NCBI RefSeq assembly: GCF_012927085.1
Contig: NZ_JABBFX010000005.1
Location: forward strand, 128,276 to 192,275
From: Ramlibacter agri
GTDB taxonomy: Bacteria > Pseudomonadota > Gammaproteobacteria > Burkholderiales > Burkholderiaceae_C
Reading direction: 5' to 3'
DNA length: 64,000 nucleotides
The notes under the pieces were generated by a model, which was not told where the DNA came from, ran no database searches, and saw nothing but the letters and a program-made list of their open reading frames with translations. This document shows positions 48,935 to 58,242 of the stretch, piece after piece (position 1 is the first letter of the stretch; each line of letters begins with the position of its first letter). A program made the translations under genes and the position numbers.

Positions 48935-49485
48935 GCGTTCATGAGGTGCTGACGCGGACGCAGCCCACGCAGCTGGACGTGTTCCTGCAGCCTGGCGAGT
49001 ACTTCGCCGGCGATGCGCAGCATCGCGTGCGCACCTTGCTCGGCTCCTGCGTGTCGGTCGTGCTGTGGAGCCCGCATGTGCGCATAGGCGCCATGTCGCA
49101 CTCGCTGCTGCCCGGGCGGCCGCAGCAGGATGCGTCCGGGCCCATGCTGGATGGCCGCTACGGCGACGAGGCGCTGCGCCTGATGCTGGAGGAACTGGTC
49201 GGCCTGGGCGTGCGCCCCGCGCATTGCCGCGCCAAGATCTTCGGTGGCGGCGACATGTTCGGCGCCAGGCACCCCGGGCCCACGGTGGGCCAGCGCAATG
49301 GCGAGGCCGCGCGCGAGCAACTGCGCCGCTGCGGGATCGAGGTCGCGTCCGAGAGCCTCTACGGCGACGGCCACCGCCAGGTCGTCTTCGACATCGCCAC
49401 GGGCGAGGTGTGGGCGCGGCAGACCCCGCGCAGCACGCGGCAGCTGCCCGTGCTGCCTGAATTCCGGATCGGGAGGTCCGCGTGA
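48931..49485 (+). CDS. cheD: chemoreceptor glutamine deamidase CheD
   Basis: The 184-residue enzyme deamidates receptor glutamines to methylatable glutamates. The catalytic Cys40 ([11 protein letters not shown]) and His57 ([11 protein letters not shown]) stand at the expected spacing, and FGGGDMF and [10 protein letters not shown] are conserved family segments. The ATG at 48931 overlaps the cheR stop, and the cheB GTG overlaps this gene's stop (GTGA), so the three adaptation enzymes are translationally coupled. Confidence 0.95.
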   Translation: MSVHEVLTRTQPTQLDVFLQPGEYFAGDAQHRVRTLLGSCVSVVLWSPHVRIGAMSHSLLPGRPQQDASGPMLDGRYGDEALRLMLEELVGLGVRPAHCRAKIFGGGDMFGARHPGPTVGQRNGEAAREQLRRCGIEVASESLYGDGHRQVVFDIATGEVWARQTPRSTRQLPVLPEFRIGRSA

Positions 49486-50549
49486 ACAAGATCAAGGTCC
49501 TGGTCGTCGACGACTCCGCCGTCGTGCGGCAGGTCGTCGCCGGCATGCTGGCCGCTGCGCCGGGCATCGAGGTGATGGCCGCGGTGGCCGACCCGCTGCT
49601 GGCCATCGAGCGGCTGCGCCAGCAATGGCCGGACGTCATCGTGCTGGACGTGGAGATGCCGCGCATGGACGGCATCACCTTCCTGCGCAAGATCATGCAG
49701 GAGCGGCCCACGCCGGTTGTCATCTGCTCCACGCTGACGGAGAAGGGCGCGAAGACCACGCTGGAGGCGATGGCCGCCGGCGCGGTGGCGATCGTGACCA
49801 AGCCCAAGCTGGGGCTGAAGCAGTTCCTCAGCGAATCGGCCGAGGAGTTCGTTGCCACCGTGCGCGCGGCGGCGCGTGCCAACGTGCGCCGCCTCGCGGC
49901 CCGGGTCGAAGCGCCGCCCGTGGCCGCGAAGCACAGCGCCGACGCCGTGCTGCCGCCCGCGCCGGCGCGCGCCATGACGCAGACCACCGAGCGCGTGGTG
50001 GCGCTCGGCACGTCCACCGGCGGCACGCAGGCGCTGGAGGAGGTGCTGACGGCGCTGCCGCGCGTCAGCCCCGGCATCGTCATCGTGCAGCACATGCCCG
50101 AGAAGTTCACGGCCGCCTTCGCGGCGCGCCTGGACAGCGTGTGCCGCATCAGCGTCAAGGAAGCCGAGAACAACGATCGCGTGGTGCCCGGCCGCGCCCT
50201 GATCGCGCCCGGCGGCAAGCACCTGGTGCTGCGGCGCAGCGGCGCGCAGTATTTCGTGGACGTCATCGACGGCCCGCTGGTCAACCGCCACCGGCCCTCG
50301 GTGGACGTGATGTTCCGCTCGGTGGCCAAGTGCGCCGGCGGCAACGCCCTGGGCGTCATCATGACCGGCATGGGCGACGACGGCGCCGCCGGCCTGCTGG
50401 AGATGCGCAACGTCGGCGCCCGCACCATCGCGCAGGACGAGGAAAGCTGCGTGGTCTATGGCATGCCGAAGGAAGCCATCAAGCGCGGCGGCGCGGAGCG
50501 GGTGCTGCCGCTGGACGCGATCGCGCAGGAGATCCTGAAGCAGCTGTGA
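49482..50549 (+). CDS. cheB: chemotaxis methylesterase/response regulator CheB
   Basis: The 355-residue two-domain enzyme has a receiver domain (VVDDSAVVR, phospho-acceptor Asp56 in [11 protein letters not shown], Lys in IVTKPK), a linker of about 60 residues, and a methylesterase domain with the triad elements [12 protein letters not shown] (Ser), IVQHMPEKF (His) and [12 protein letters not shown] (Asp). It removes methyl groups from receptors when phosphorylated by CheA. It starts at a GTG overlapping cheD and is the last gene of the operon. It converges on marC with only 9 bases between stop codons and no clear intrinsic terminator. Confidence 0.96.
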   Translation: MNKIKVLVVDDSAVVRQVVAGMLAAAPGIEVMAAVADPLLAIERLRQQWPDVIVLDVEMPRMDGITFLRKIMQERPTPVVICSTLTEKGAKTTLEAMAAGAVAIVTKPKLGLKQFLSESAEEFVATVRAAARANVRRLAARVEAPPVAAKHSADAVLPPAPARAMTQTTERVVALGTSTGGTQALEEVLTALPRVSPGIVIVQHMPEKFTAAFAARLDSVCRISVKEAENNDRVVPGRALIAPGGKHLVLRRSGAQYFVDVIDGPLVNRHRPSVDVMFRSVAKCAGGNALGVIMTGMGDDGAAGLLEMRNVGARTIAQDEESCVVYGMPKEAIKRGGAERVLPLDAIAQEILKQL

Positions 50550-50558
50550 GACGGCTAG

Positions 50559-51203
50559 CTAGCCGCCCACGGTGCGGCCGAGGATCGGGAACAGCTTGCC
50601 CAAACCGTCGGCCATGACCTCCACCGCCAGCGCGGCGAGGATCAGGCCCATCAGCCGCGTCAGCACGTTGATGCCGGTCTGGCCCAGGATGCGCGCGATC
50701 GGGTTGGCCAGCGCGAACGACAGCGCCGTCACGAGCCCGATCACCACGCCGTAGCCGACCAGCGTCGCGAGCTGCAGCACGGTGTGCGCGCGTTCGGCAT
50801 AGATCACCACGGTGGACATCGTGGCCGGGCCCGTGAGCAGCGGGATCGTCAATGGCACCACGGCGATGCTGTAGCCCATGGCCGCCTTCTCGGCGCCTTC
50901 GGCCAGGTCGTTGGTCGCGGGCTTGGCTTCGGCCGGCTTGGCGTTCAGCATGTTCAACGCGCTGGTCAGCAGCAGCATGCCGCCGCCCACCTGGAAGCTC
51001 GCCAGCGAGATGCCGAAGAACTCCAGGATGCGGATGCCCAGCAGCGCGCAGGCGGCGATCACGCAGAAGGCGGTGAAGGAGGCGACGCCGATGGTGCGGC
51101 GCCGCTGCAGCGTGCTGAAGCCCTGCGTGTAGTGGATGAAGAAAGGGATGATCGCCGGCGGGTTGACGATCGCCAGCAGCGTGATGAGCGGCTTGAATTC
51201 CAT
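50559..51203 (-). CDS. MarC family (UPF0056) integral membrane protein
   Basis: The 214-residue protein has six hydrophobic segments of the MarC/YhgN type. Characteristic stretches are LLAIVNPPAIIPFF, GGGMLLLTSALNML, VPLTIPLLTGPATMSTVV and LTRLMGLILAALAVEVMADGL. Family function is unsettled despite the historical multiple-antibiotic-resistance name. Its ATG at 51203 abuts the stop of the upstream MaoC-like gene with no gap, so it is the third gene of an SDR-MaoC-MarC operon. It converges on cheB. Confidence 0.88.
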   Translation of the reverse strand: MEFKPLITLLAIVNPPAIIPFFIHYTQGFSTLQRRRTIGVASFTAFCVIAACALLGIRILEFFGISLASFQVGGGMLLLTSALNMLNAKPAEAKPATNDLAEGAEKAAMGYSIAVVPLTIPLLTGPATMSTVVIYAERAHTVLQLATLVGYGVVIGLVTALSFALANPIARILGQTGINVLTRLMGLILAALAVEVMADGLGKLFPILGRTVGG

Positions 51204-51704
51204 TCAGGACGCCGCGCGCTGCGCGTCCAGTTGCGCCAGTTCCGCGGGCGTGGCCGGCTCGCGCCGCCCGAACATGCCCCAGCCTTCCATCTCCAGCACC
51301 TTGGCGCCGTCCTGGTTGAACATCTCCCAGCGCGAACGCACCAGGCCCGTGTCGGGCCGCTTGCGCATGGCCTTCTGCTCCAGGATCGTGTGGCGCAGCG
51401 TGAGCTGGTCGCCCGGGTACACGGGCTTCAGCCACTTCAGGCTCTCGAGCCCGGGCGAACCTTTGCTGGGCGTCTTCTTCAACATGTTGTCGACGGTCAG
51501 GCGCATCGCCAGGCCGGCGGTCTGCCAGCCGCTGGCGCACAGGCTGCCGAAGATCGAATGCTTCGCCGCTTCTTCGTCCAGGTGGAAGGGCTGCGGGTCG
51601 TACTTGGCCGCGAACTCCTTGATCTCCTCCGCGGTGACGGAGGTGGTGCCGAGCTCGCGTGTGCTGCCCGGAGTCATGTCTTCCCAGTAGATGCTGAAGG
51701 CCAC
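51204..51704 (-). CDS. MaoC-like (R)-specific enoyl-CoA hydratase/dehydratase
   Basis: The 166-residue hot-dog-fold protein has the hydratase motif YDPQPFHLDEEAAK followed by FGSLCASGW, giving the catalytic Asp and His in the expected context. It should hydrate short or medium enoyl-CoA esters or a related thioester. The GTG at 51704 is chosen because it lies 2 bases after the SDR stop with GGGAGGA as ribosome-binding site; an in-frame ATG nine codons later (MTPGS) is possible. With the neighbouring SDR it may form a ketoreductase-hydratase pair acting on acyl-CoA substrates; this is inference from context. Confidence 0.87.
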   Translation of the reverse strand: MAFSIYWEDMTPGSTRELGTTSVTAEEIKEFAAKYDPQPFHLDEEAAKHSIFGSLCASGWQTAGLAMRLTVDNMLKKTPSKGSPGLESLKWLKPVYPGDQLTLRHTILEQKAMRKRPDTGLVRSRWEMFNQDGAKVLEMEGWGMFGRREPATPAELAQLDAQRAAS

Positions 51705-51706
51705 GG

Positions 51707-52456
51707 TCAACGTCCTCCCGACACTTCCACCAGCGACATGGTGGTGTAGCTCGCTTCCGGCGACAGCAGCCAGACGATGGCCTGCGCCACTTCCTCCGCC
51801 GTGCCGCCACGCTGCATCGGCACCTGGTGCTTCAGGTCCTTCACCCGGTTCGGCTGGCCGCCGGAGGCGTGGATGTCGGTTTCGATCAATCCGGGGCGCA
51901 CCGCGTTGACGCGGATGCCGTCGTCCGCCACTTCCTTGGCCAGGCCGATCGTGAAGGTGTCGATGGCGCCCTTCGATGCCGCGTAGTCCACGTACTGGCC
52001 TGGGCCGCCCAGGCGCGCGGCGGCGCTCGACACGTTGACGATGGCGCCGCCGCGGCCGCCATGGCGCTTGCCCATGCGCTTGATGGCCTCGCGCGCGCAC
52101 AGGAAGCTGCCGATCACGTTGACGTCGAACATCCGCTTCAGGCGCGCGAGGCTCATGTCCTCCACGCGCTGCGTGCGGTCGACGATGCCGGCGTTGTTGA
52201 CCAGCGCCGTAAGCCGGCCAAGCGACGCGTCCACCTGCGCGAACATCGCCATCACCTGGTCTTCGTCGGCGACGTCGCCGGGGACGGCGATCGCCTTGCC
52301 GCCACCAGCGCGGATGGCGGCGACCACCTTCTCGGCCGCGGCCTGGTCGCGCGCGAAATTGACGGCGACGGCGAAGCCCTTGCTCGCGGCCAGCAGCGCG
52401 GTGGCCGCGCCGATGCCGCGGCTGCCGCCGGTGACCAACAACACCTGCTCGTTCAC
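51707..52456 (-). CDS. short-chain dehydrogenase/reductase
   Basis: The 249-residue classical SDR has the nucleotide motif TGGSRGIG (residues 9-16), NNAG at 87-90, the catalytic Ser in NVSSAAA, Tyr158 and Lys162 (YVDYAASK), and NAVRPGLIETDIH. The residues after the second beta strand (NFARD) suggest NADP(H) preference, uncertain. It is the first gene of an operon with a MaoC-like hydratase and MarC. The substrate is not evident from sequence; a 3-oxoacyl thioester would fit the neighbour. Confidence 0.9.
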   Translation of the reverse strand: MNEQVLLVTGGSRGIGAATALLAASKGFAVAVNFARDQAAAEKVVAAIRAGGGKAIAVPGDVADEDQVMAMFAQVDASLGRLTALVNNAGIVDRTQRVEDMSLARLKRMFDVNVIGSFLCAREAIKRMGKRHGGRGGAIVNVSSAAARLGGPGQYVDYAASKGAIDTFTIGLAKEVADDGIRVNAVRPGLIETDIHASGGQPNRVKDLKHQVPMQRGGTAEEVAQAIVWLLSPEASYTTMSLVEVSGGR

Positions 52457-52579
52457 GGGTCTCCTCCTCCTCGCCGCGCAGCAGGCGGCGAGCCGTCATT
52501 AAAGCAAAAGCAGCCGATTGACGCGCGGGGCCCGGATGGGGGAAGCTAGCCGCCTTTGCAGCATCCACAGGAGCAGGCC

Positions 52580-53263
52580 ATGGGCCAATTCACGGAACTC
52601 AAGGCCGCCGACGGCCAGGCCATCCCCGCCTATGTCGCCCAGCCCGCCGGTCAGCCCAAGGGCGGCGTCGTCGTCATCCAGGAAATCTTCGGCGTCAATT
52701 CGCACATCCGCTCCGTCGCCGACGGCTATGCCGCCGCGGGCTACCTGGCCGTCGCGCCGGCCATCTTCCACCGGGTGCGCCCGAACGTCGAGCTCGGCTA
52801 CACGCAGGAAGACATGGCGGAAGGTTCGACGCTGAAGGCCGCCACCGAAGCGTTGCCGACGCCGGGCGTGATGCAGGACATCCAGGCGGCGATCAACCAC
52901 GCCGGCGAGGCCGGCAAGGTGGGCATCGTCGGCTATTGCTACGGCGGCCTGCTCACCTGGCGCGCCGCCTGCACGCTGAAGGGCCTGAGCGCCGCGGCGC
53001 CTTACTACGGCGGCGGCATGACCACGCCGGACGAGGTGGCGCGCAAGCCCAAGGTGCCGGTGATGGCGCACTTCGGCAGCAAGGACCACTGGATCAGCCA
53101 GGAGAGCGTGGAGCAGTTCAAGCGGGCGCATCCGGAGGTGGAGGTCCACGTCTACGACGCCGACCACGGCTTCAACTGCGACCAGCGCGGCTCGTACGAT
53201 CCGGCTTCGGCGCAGCTGGCCCGGGAGCGGACGCTGGAGTTCTTCGCGAAGCACCTGGCGTAA
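52580..53263 (+). CDS. dienelactone hydrolase family protein
   Basis: The 227-residue alpha/beta hydrolase carries the dienelactone hydrolase triad: Cys120 nucleophile (GYCYGG), Asp169 (GSKDHW) and His196 (DADHGF), plus Glu35 in QEIFGVN, which positions the cysteine in this family. The ATG at 52580 follows CAGGAGCAGGCC; a start eight codons earlier lacks such a site. No aromatic ring-cleavage genes lie nearby, so a role in chlorocatechol breakdown is not implied, and many homologues act on other esters or lactones. Its last 92 bases overlap the 3' end of the convergent DUF72 gene. Confidence 0.9.
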   Translation: MGQFTELKAADGQAIPAYVAQPAGQPKGGVVVIQEIFGVNSHIRSVADGYAAAGYLAVAPAIFHRVRPNVELGYTQEDMAEGSTLKAATEALPTPGVMQDIQAAINHAGEAGKVGIVGYCYGGLLTWRAACTLKGLSAAAPYYGGGMTTPDEVARKPKVPVMAHFGSKDHWISQESVEQFKRAHPEVEVHVYDADHGFNCDQRGSYDPASAQLARERTLEFFAKHLA

Positions 53264-53972
53264 GGCGCTGCAGTTCCAGCGCATTCGCCGCCGCTGCGCC
53301 GCTACCGGTGTTGTCGAAGATGCACCAGGCTTCTTCGCACTCGCGGTCGGCAAGCCGCAGCCGCGCGGCCAGCGCCTGCAGCAGCTCCGGCTCGTAAGGC
53401 GAGAAGTACATCCGCGGCGAGCCGTGCAGCCGCAGGTAGACCCGCGCCGTCCAGCCGCCAGGCGCGCGCGCTTCGTCGATGCGCACCGGATCCGCCAGCA
53501 CTCGGGCGATGCGCAGCTCGCGCAGCAGCGCGTCGACGTTGTAGCCGAACCAGCTCGCATGCCTTGGCTCGCAAGCGATGTTGCCGTCGAAGCGCTCGCT
53601 CAGCAGTTCGAGGAAGGGCAGGGCGACCGCGCTCTCGAAGGCAAAGCTGGGTGGCAGCTGCACCAGCAGCCAGCCCAGCTTCTCGCCCAGTCCCGTCACT
53701 TCAGCGAGGAAGGTGTCGAGCAGCGCCTCGCAATCCACGAAGCGCCGCTCGTGCGTGATCGCCTTCGGCAGCTTGGCGCTGAAGCGGAAGTCCGCCGGCA
53801 CGCTGGCCGCCCAGCGCTCGTACACCTTGCGCTGGTGCGGCCGGTAGAACGAGGTGTTGATCTCCACCGCCGGCAGGCGGGTGGCATAACGGGCCAGCTG
53901 GCTGTCGCCCGGCCCGAACTCCTCGCGCACCGCGCGCGGCAGCGCCCAGCCGGCGCAGCCGCTGCGGATCAT
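53172..53972 (-). CDS. DUF72 (YecE-like) domain protein
   Basis: The 266-residue TIM-barrel-like protein of the YecE/DUF72 family starts MIRSGCAGWALPR and shows VEINTSFYRPH, FSAKLPKAITHERR, GWLLVQLPPSF, CEPRHASWF, YLRLHGSPRMY and FDNTGSGAAAANAL. The family ends naturally about there; the last ~28 residues (PGASRRTPASAPG...) are encoded antisense to the dienelactone hydrolase gene and look like read-through composition. The ATG at 53972 overlaps the upstream corA-like stop (ATGA), which fixes the start and shows coupling. Biochemical function is not established. Confidence 0.87.
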   Translation of the reverse strand: MIRSGCAGWALPRAVREEFGPGDSQLARYATRLPAVEINTSFYRPHQRKVYERWAASVPADFRFSAKLPKAITHERRFVDCEALLDTFLAEVTGLGEKLGWLLVQLPPSFAFESAVALPFLELLSERFDGNIACEPRHASWFGYNVDALLRELRIARVLADPVRIDEARAPGGWTARVYLRLHGSPRMYFSPYEPELLQALAARLRLADRECEEAWCIFDNTGSGAAAANALELQRLTPGASRRTPASAPGPAAPKPDRTSRAGRS

Positions 53973-55066
53973 CGCGCGCGGGCGAGGTAGCGCTTGCGCC
54001 AGAACACGAGGCCCAGGGCGATGGCCATGGTCGCCATCACGCCGACGGTCCACCACAGGCCTTCCTGGTTGTGGATCGCCGGCATGAATTCGAAGTTCAT
54101 GCCGAAGAAGCCCACGATCAGGTTCAGCGGCAGGAAGATGGCCGTCAGCGCCGTCAGCGTGCGCATGATCTCGTTGGTGCGGTGGCCGACGGCGGAGAAG
54201 TGGATCTGCACCGCCGTCTCCGCGCTCTGCTCCATGCGGCGCACGTGGTGCACGACGCGCTGGATGTGCTCCACGACGTCGCGCGCCCGCGCCAGCAGGC
54301 CATCCAGCTCCGCCTGCCCCATCCACTGCGGCGGCTGTTCGCGCTGCGTGTCCAGCCATTCCTGCACCGCGTCCTGCTGCTCCTCGCACATGTCTTCCAG
54401 CGAGTGCAGGGCGTTGCGCGCGGTCATCAGCGACGACCAGTCGGCGCCGCGGCTGGACGGGGCGAGCAGGCTCTGCTGCCACTGGTCGAGTTCGTTGCTC
54501 AGGTCCTTGCGCAGCTCCAGGTAGCTGTCCACCATCATGTTCAGCATGCGCACCATCAGGTCCGCGGTGCTGATCGGCAGGCGGCTGCGGGCCGCGGCCG
54601 TCAGGCCCTCCGCCTGCACTGCGTCGGCCAGGTAGCGCTCGATGAACAGGCGCGCCGCATAGCAGCCGCCCGGGTGCACGGTAATCAGCAGGCGGTCGAA
54701 GACGACGAAGCCGACGGCGCGCGAGCGGATGCGGCGGAACAGTTCCAGGGGGCCCGCCCGCACGTGCGACTCGTCGCCCAGCTCCGCCTGCACTTCCGCC
54801 TCGGACGCGAGCCGCCGGAAGATCATCAGGTCATAGACCGACGTGTAGTCGTAGCGGGCCGGGTGCGCGCGATTGCCCAGGTCCTTGACGTGCACGTCCA
54901 GCAGCTGCGATCCCCCGAGGACGTGCGCGGCGCGCTGCAGCATGGGCAGGTCCTGGTCCAGGTGCTCGCGTTCGAGGTAGATCCAGACGAAACCCCGCTC
55001 CGGCGCCTGGTGCGGGATGGTTTCCAGGAAGCGCAGCGTGCCGTTGGCGAATTCGACGATCTGCAA
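53969..55066 (-). CDS. corA: CorA family magnesium/divalent cation transporter
   Basis: The 365-residue protein fits CorA/ZntB channels: a large N-terminal cytoplasmic domain, a long stalk helix (about 200-310; ELDQWQQSLLAP, LEDMCEEQQDAVQEWL) and two C-terminal membrane helices with the selectivity motif GMN in VGFFGMNFEFMP, then a short basic tail (WRKRYLARAR). It forms pentamers in the inner membrane. Whether it transports Mg2+, Ni2+/Co2+ or exports Zn2+ cannot be decided from the motif. It starts at 55066, 21 bases after hemB, and overlaps the DUF72 gene, so hemB-corA-DUF72 may be one transcript. Confidence 0.92.
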   Translation of the reverse strand: MQIVEFANGTLRFLETIPHQAPERGFVWIYLEREHLDQDLPMLQRAAHVLGGSQLLDVHVKDLGNRAHPARYDYTSVYDLMIFRRLASEAEVQAELGDESHVRAGPLELFRRIRSRAVGFVVFDRLLITVHPGGCYAARLFIERYLADAVQAEGLTAAARSRLPISTADLMVRMLNMMVDSYLELRKDLSNELDQWQQSLLAPSSRGADWSSLMTARNALHSLEDMCEEQQDAVQEWLDTQREQPPQWMGQAELDGLLARARDVVEHIQRVVHHVRRMEQSAETAVQIHFSAVGHRTNEIMRTLTALTAIFLPLNLIVGFFGMNFEFMPAIHNQEGLWWTVGVMATMAIALGLVFWRKRYLARAR

Positions 55067-55087
55067 CCGGCGTCCCTTCCCGAGGCC

Positions 55088-56161
<1,074 letters not shown>

Positions 56162-56178
56162 TCACGTAAGGCCTTGCC

Positions 56179-56207
56179 TTGAAAGGCCGAGTCCGGTTTG
56201 TTAAATT
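56179..56207 (+). promoter_or_regulatory. sigma-70-like promoter of the putative small RNA/leader
   Basis: TTGAAA (56179-56184), a 17-base spacer and TAAATT (56202-56207) form a good promoter, predicting transcription from about 56214. It lies between divergent hemB and hemJ. Confidence 0.6.
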
Positions 56208-56213
56208 ACGCGC

Positions 56214-56314
56214 GGGCGGCTTGCCGCTCCCCGCTTTTCCTCCCTGAGCGGGCGCCTTGATGTGTGACAGCAAAAAGGCTTCGCACCCCGGCCGGTGGCC
56301 GGGGTCTTTTTTTT
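56214..56314 (+). ncRNA. putative ~100-nt small RNA or hemJ attenuator leader
   Basis: A promoter (56179-56207) and a strong terminator (56285-56314) define a ~100-base transcript without a convincing ORF. Its 5' half can fold as a stem (GCGGG ... CCCGC around GCGG-CTTG-CCGC). A single-stranded pyrimidine stretch TTTTCCTCCC then follows, containing CCTCC, the complement of a Shine-Dalgarno sequence, as in many base-pairing regulators. The match to any known RNA family was not recognised. Alternatively it is a terminated leader that attenuates the hemJ operon. Confidence 0.4.
56285..56314 (+). terminator. strong intrinsic terminator upstream of hemJ-like gene
   Basis: ACCCCGGCC (56285-56293), loop GGT and GGCCGGGGT (56297-56305) form a perfect 9-bp stem, followed by C and eight Ts (56307-56314). 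It lies upstream of, not after, a plus-strand coding gene, so it must end a short transcript or act as an attenuator. Confidence 0.85.
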
Positions 56315-56345
56315 GGTGGGTCCCGCATCCGTACACTCGGGGCAA

Positions 56346-56768
56346 ATGCTCTGGGTCAAGGCCTTCCACATCGTGTTCGTGGCCAGCTGGTTTGCCGGCC
56401 TCTTCTATCTTCCCCGCATCTTCGTGAACCTCGCCATGGTGCCGCCCGGCTCCGAGGCCGAGAGGGCCCGGCTGCTGCTGATGGCGCGCAAGCTGCTGCG
56501 GTTCACGACGATGCTCGCGGTGCCGGCCCTCGCCCTCGGCCTGTGGTTGTGGCTGGGATACGGCATCGGGCGCGGCAGCGGCTGGCTGCACGCCAAACTG
56601 GCGGTTGTCCTGCTGACCATCGGTTATCACCACGGCTGCGCGGTGATGCTGCGCAAGTTCGAGTCAGGCGCCAGTCAGCGCGGGCATCGCTGGTTCCGCG
56701 TTTTCAACGAAGTGCCGGTGCTGTTCCTGGTGGCGGCCGTGATCCTGGTGGTGGTGAAGCCCTTTTGA
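56346..56768 (+). CDS. hemJ: HemJ-like protoporphyrinogen IX oxidase (CopD/UPF0093 family)
   Basis: The 140-residue, four-helix membrane protein matches HemJ in length and pattern: MLWVKAFHIVFVASWFAGLFYLPR at the start with the conserved His8, HAKLAVVLLTIGYHHG in the third helix, FRVFNEVP before the last helix and a VVVKPF end. HemJ oxidises protoporphyrinogen IX to protoporphyrin IX, the penultimate step of heme synthesis. Divergent hemB supports a heme role. The ATG at 56346 gives the family N-terminus; longer starts run through the terminator. The stop overlaps the next gene's likely TTG start. Related CopD-like proteins exist, so the assignment is probable. Confidence 0.75.
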   Translation: MLWVKAFHIVFVASWFAGLFYLPRIFVNLAMVPPGSEAERARLLLMARKLLRFTTMLAVPALALGLWLWLGYGIGRGSGWLHAKLAVVLLTIGYHHGCAVMLRKFESGASQRGHRWFRVFNEVPVLFLVAAVILVVVKPF

Positions 56769-57901
56769 GCGCGCACAAGACATCGGCCTGGCCGCTGGCC
56801 GGCGCTTACACGGCGCTGGTGGTCTACGCCAGCCTCTACCCCTTCTCCGGCTGGCGCGACCAGGAGATCGCGCCCTGGGAGTTCCTGTTCGCCGGCTGGC
56901 CCCGTTACTGGACCTGGTTCGACATCGGCGCCAACGTCGTGGGCTACATGCCGCTGGGCTTCCTGCTGGCCTTGAGCTTCCTGAGGCGCGGCAACGTGCG
57001 CCGGTTTGCCGGCCACCCGAATGTCGGCGCGGTGGCCGTGGCGGTGCTGGCCGGCGCCGCGCTGTCGCTGGCGATGGAGACGCTGCAGAACTACCTGCCC
57101 TCGCGCGTTGCCAGCAACGTCGATTTCGGGCTCAACGTGGCGGGCACCTTGCTGGGTGCGAGCGTCGCTGCCGGCCTGGAACTGGTGGGCGCCATCTCGC
57201 GCTGGAGCCGCTTCCGCGCGCGCTGGTTCATTCCGGAGTCGCGCGGTGCGCTGGTGCTGCTGGCGCTGTGGCCGTTCGCGTTGCTGTTCCCGGCGGCCGT
57301 GCCGCTGGGGCTGGGCCAGGTGCTGGAGCGGCTCGAAGCGGGCATCGCCGACTGGCTGCAGGACACGCCCTTCCTGGAATGGCTGCCGGTGCGGGACATC
57401 GAACTGCAGCCGCTGGTGCCCGCCGCCGAATTGCTGTGCGTCGCGCTCGGTGCCTTCATTCCCTGCCTGCTGGGGTACTGCATCCTGCGCACGGTGGGCC
57501 GGCGCGCGATCTTCGCCGTCGTCGCGCTTGCGGTGGGCATCGGCGTGACCGCGCTGTCCGCCGCCCTGAGCTGGGGACCTTCGCATGCCTGGGCCTGGCT
57601 CAGCGTGGCGGTGCGCATGGGCCTGGCCTTCGGCTTCGTGCTGTCGCTGCTGATGTTGCCGGTGCCGCGCCGCGGCTGTGCGGCGGTGCTGCTGCTGGCC
57701 CTGGTGGTGCACCTCAGCGTCCTGAACCAGGCGTCGGCCAGTGCGTATTTCACGGACACGCTGCAGGCCTGGGAGCAGGGCCGCTTCATCCGTTTTCACG
57801 GCCTGGCGCAGTGGCTCGGCTGGATCTGGCCTTACGTGGCGCTGGTTTATGTGCTGCTGCGGGTTTCCCGCCCGGAGGCCCCTCCTACAATCCCGCAATG
57901 A
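56765..57901 (+). CDS. VanZ-like family membrane protein
   Basis: The 378-residue polytopic protein has an N-terminal VanZ-like half (YTALVVYASLYPFSGW, WFDIGANVVGYMPLGFLLAL, ALSLAMETLQNYLPSRVASNVDFGLNVAGTLLG), then further helices to about ten in all. The start is uncertain: the TTG at 56765 overlaps the hemJ stop (TTGA) and starts SAHKTSAWPLAG; no ATG with a ribosome-binding site precedes the conserved region. VanZ-family proteins have been linked to teicoplanin resistance and envelope functions, but here the role is unknown. It is translationally coupled on both sides. Confidence 0.82.
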   Translation: MSAHKTSAWPLAGAYTALVVYASLYPFSGWRDQEIAPWEFLFAGWPRYWTWFDIGANVVGYMPLGFLLALSFLRRGNVRRFAGHPNVGAVAVAVLAGAALSLAMETLQNYLPSRVASNVDFGLNVAGTLLGASVAAGLELVGAISRWSRFRARWFIPESRGALVLLALWPFALLFPAAVPLGLGQVLERLEAGIADWLQDTPFLEWLPVRDIELQPLVPAAELLCVALGAFIPCLLGYCILRTVGRRAIFAVVALAVGIGVTALSAALSWGPSHAWAWLSVAVRMGLAFGFVLSLLMLPVPRRGCAAVLLLALVVHLSVLNQASASAYFTDTLQAWEQGRFIRFHGLAQWLGWIWPYVALVYVLLRVSRPEAPPTIPQ

Positions 57902-58242
57902 CCGCGCCTTCGTCTCCCCAGTACTACGAACACCACGTCTTCTTCTGCCTCAACCAGCGCACCAATGGCGAGGCTTGCTGCGCGGACCACAACGCCCAGG
58001 CGGCGTTCGACCGCTGCAAGAAGCAGGTGAAGGCGCAGGGGCTCGCAGGCCCGGGCAAGGTGCGGGTGAACAAGGCCGGCTGCCTGGACCGCTGCCAGGG
58101 CGGCCCGATCGCCGTGGTCTACCCCGAAGGCACCTGGTACACCTATGTGGACGAGGCGGACATCGACGAGATCGTCGAATCGCACCTGAAGAACGGCAAA
58201 GTGGTCGAACGCCTGCTGACCCCGCCGCACCTCGGTCGCTGA
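57898..58242 (+). CDS. thioredoxin-like [2Fe-2S] ferredoxin
   Basis: The 114-residue protein has the cysteine pattern of Shethna/NuoE-like [2Fe-2S] proteins: FFCLNQR at residue 17, EACCADH at 27-28, and GCLDRCQGGP at 62/66, with VYPEGTWY after the last ligand. It should be an electron carrier in the cytoplasm. The ATG overlaps the VanZ stop (ATGA), and its own stop overlaps the next start (TGATG). Clustering with a HemJ-like oxidase makes an electron-acceptor role in heme synthesis conceivable, but nothing in the sequence proves it. Confidence 0.88.
   Translation: MTAPSSPQYYEHHVFFCLNQRTNGEACCADHNAQAAFDRCKKQVKAQGLAGPGKVRVNKAGCLDRCQGGPIAVVYPEGTWYTYVDEADIDEIVESHLKNGKVVERLLTPPHLGR

Noticed and set aside
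56260..56345. Small leader peptide starting at ATG 56260 (MCDSKKASHPGRW...)
   Set aside because: It has no good ribosome-binding site, runs through the terminator stem and into hemJ out of frame without an early stop.
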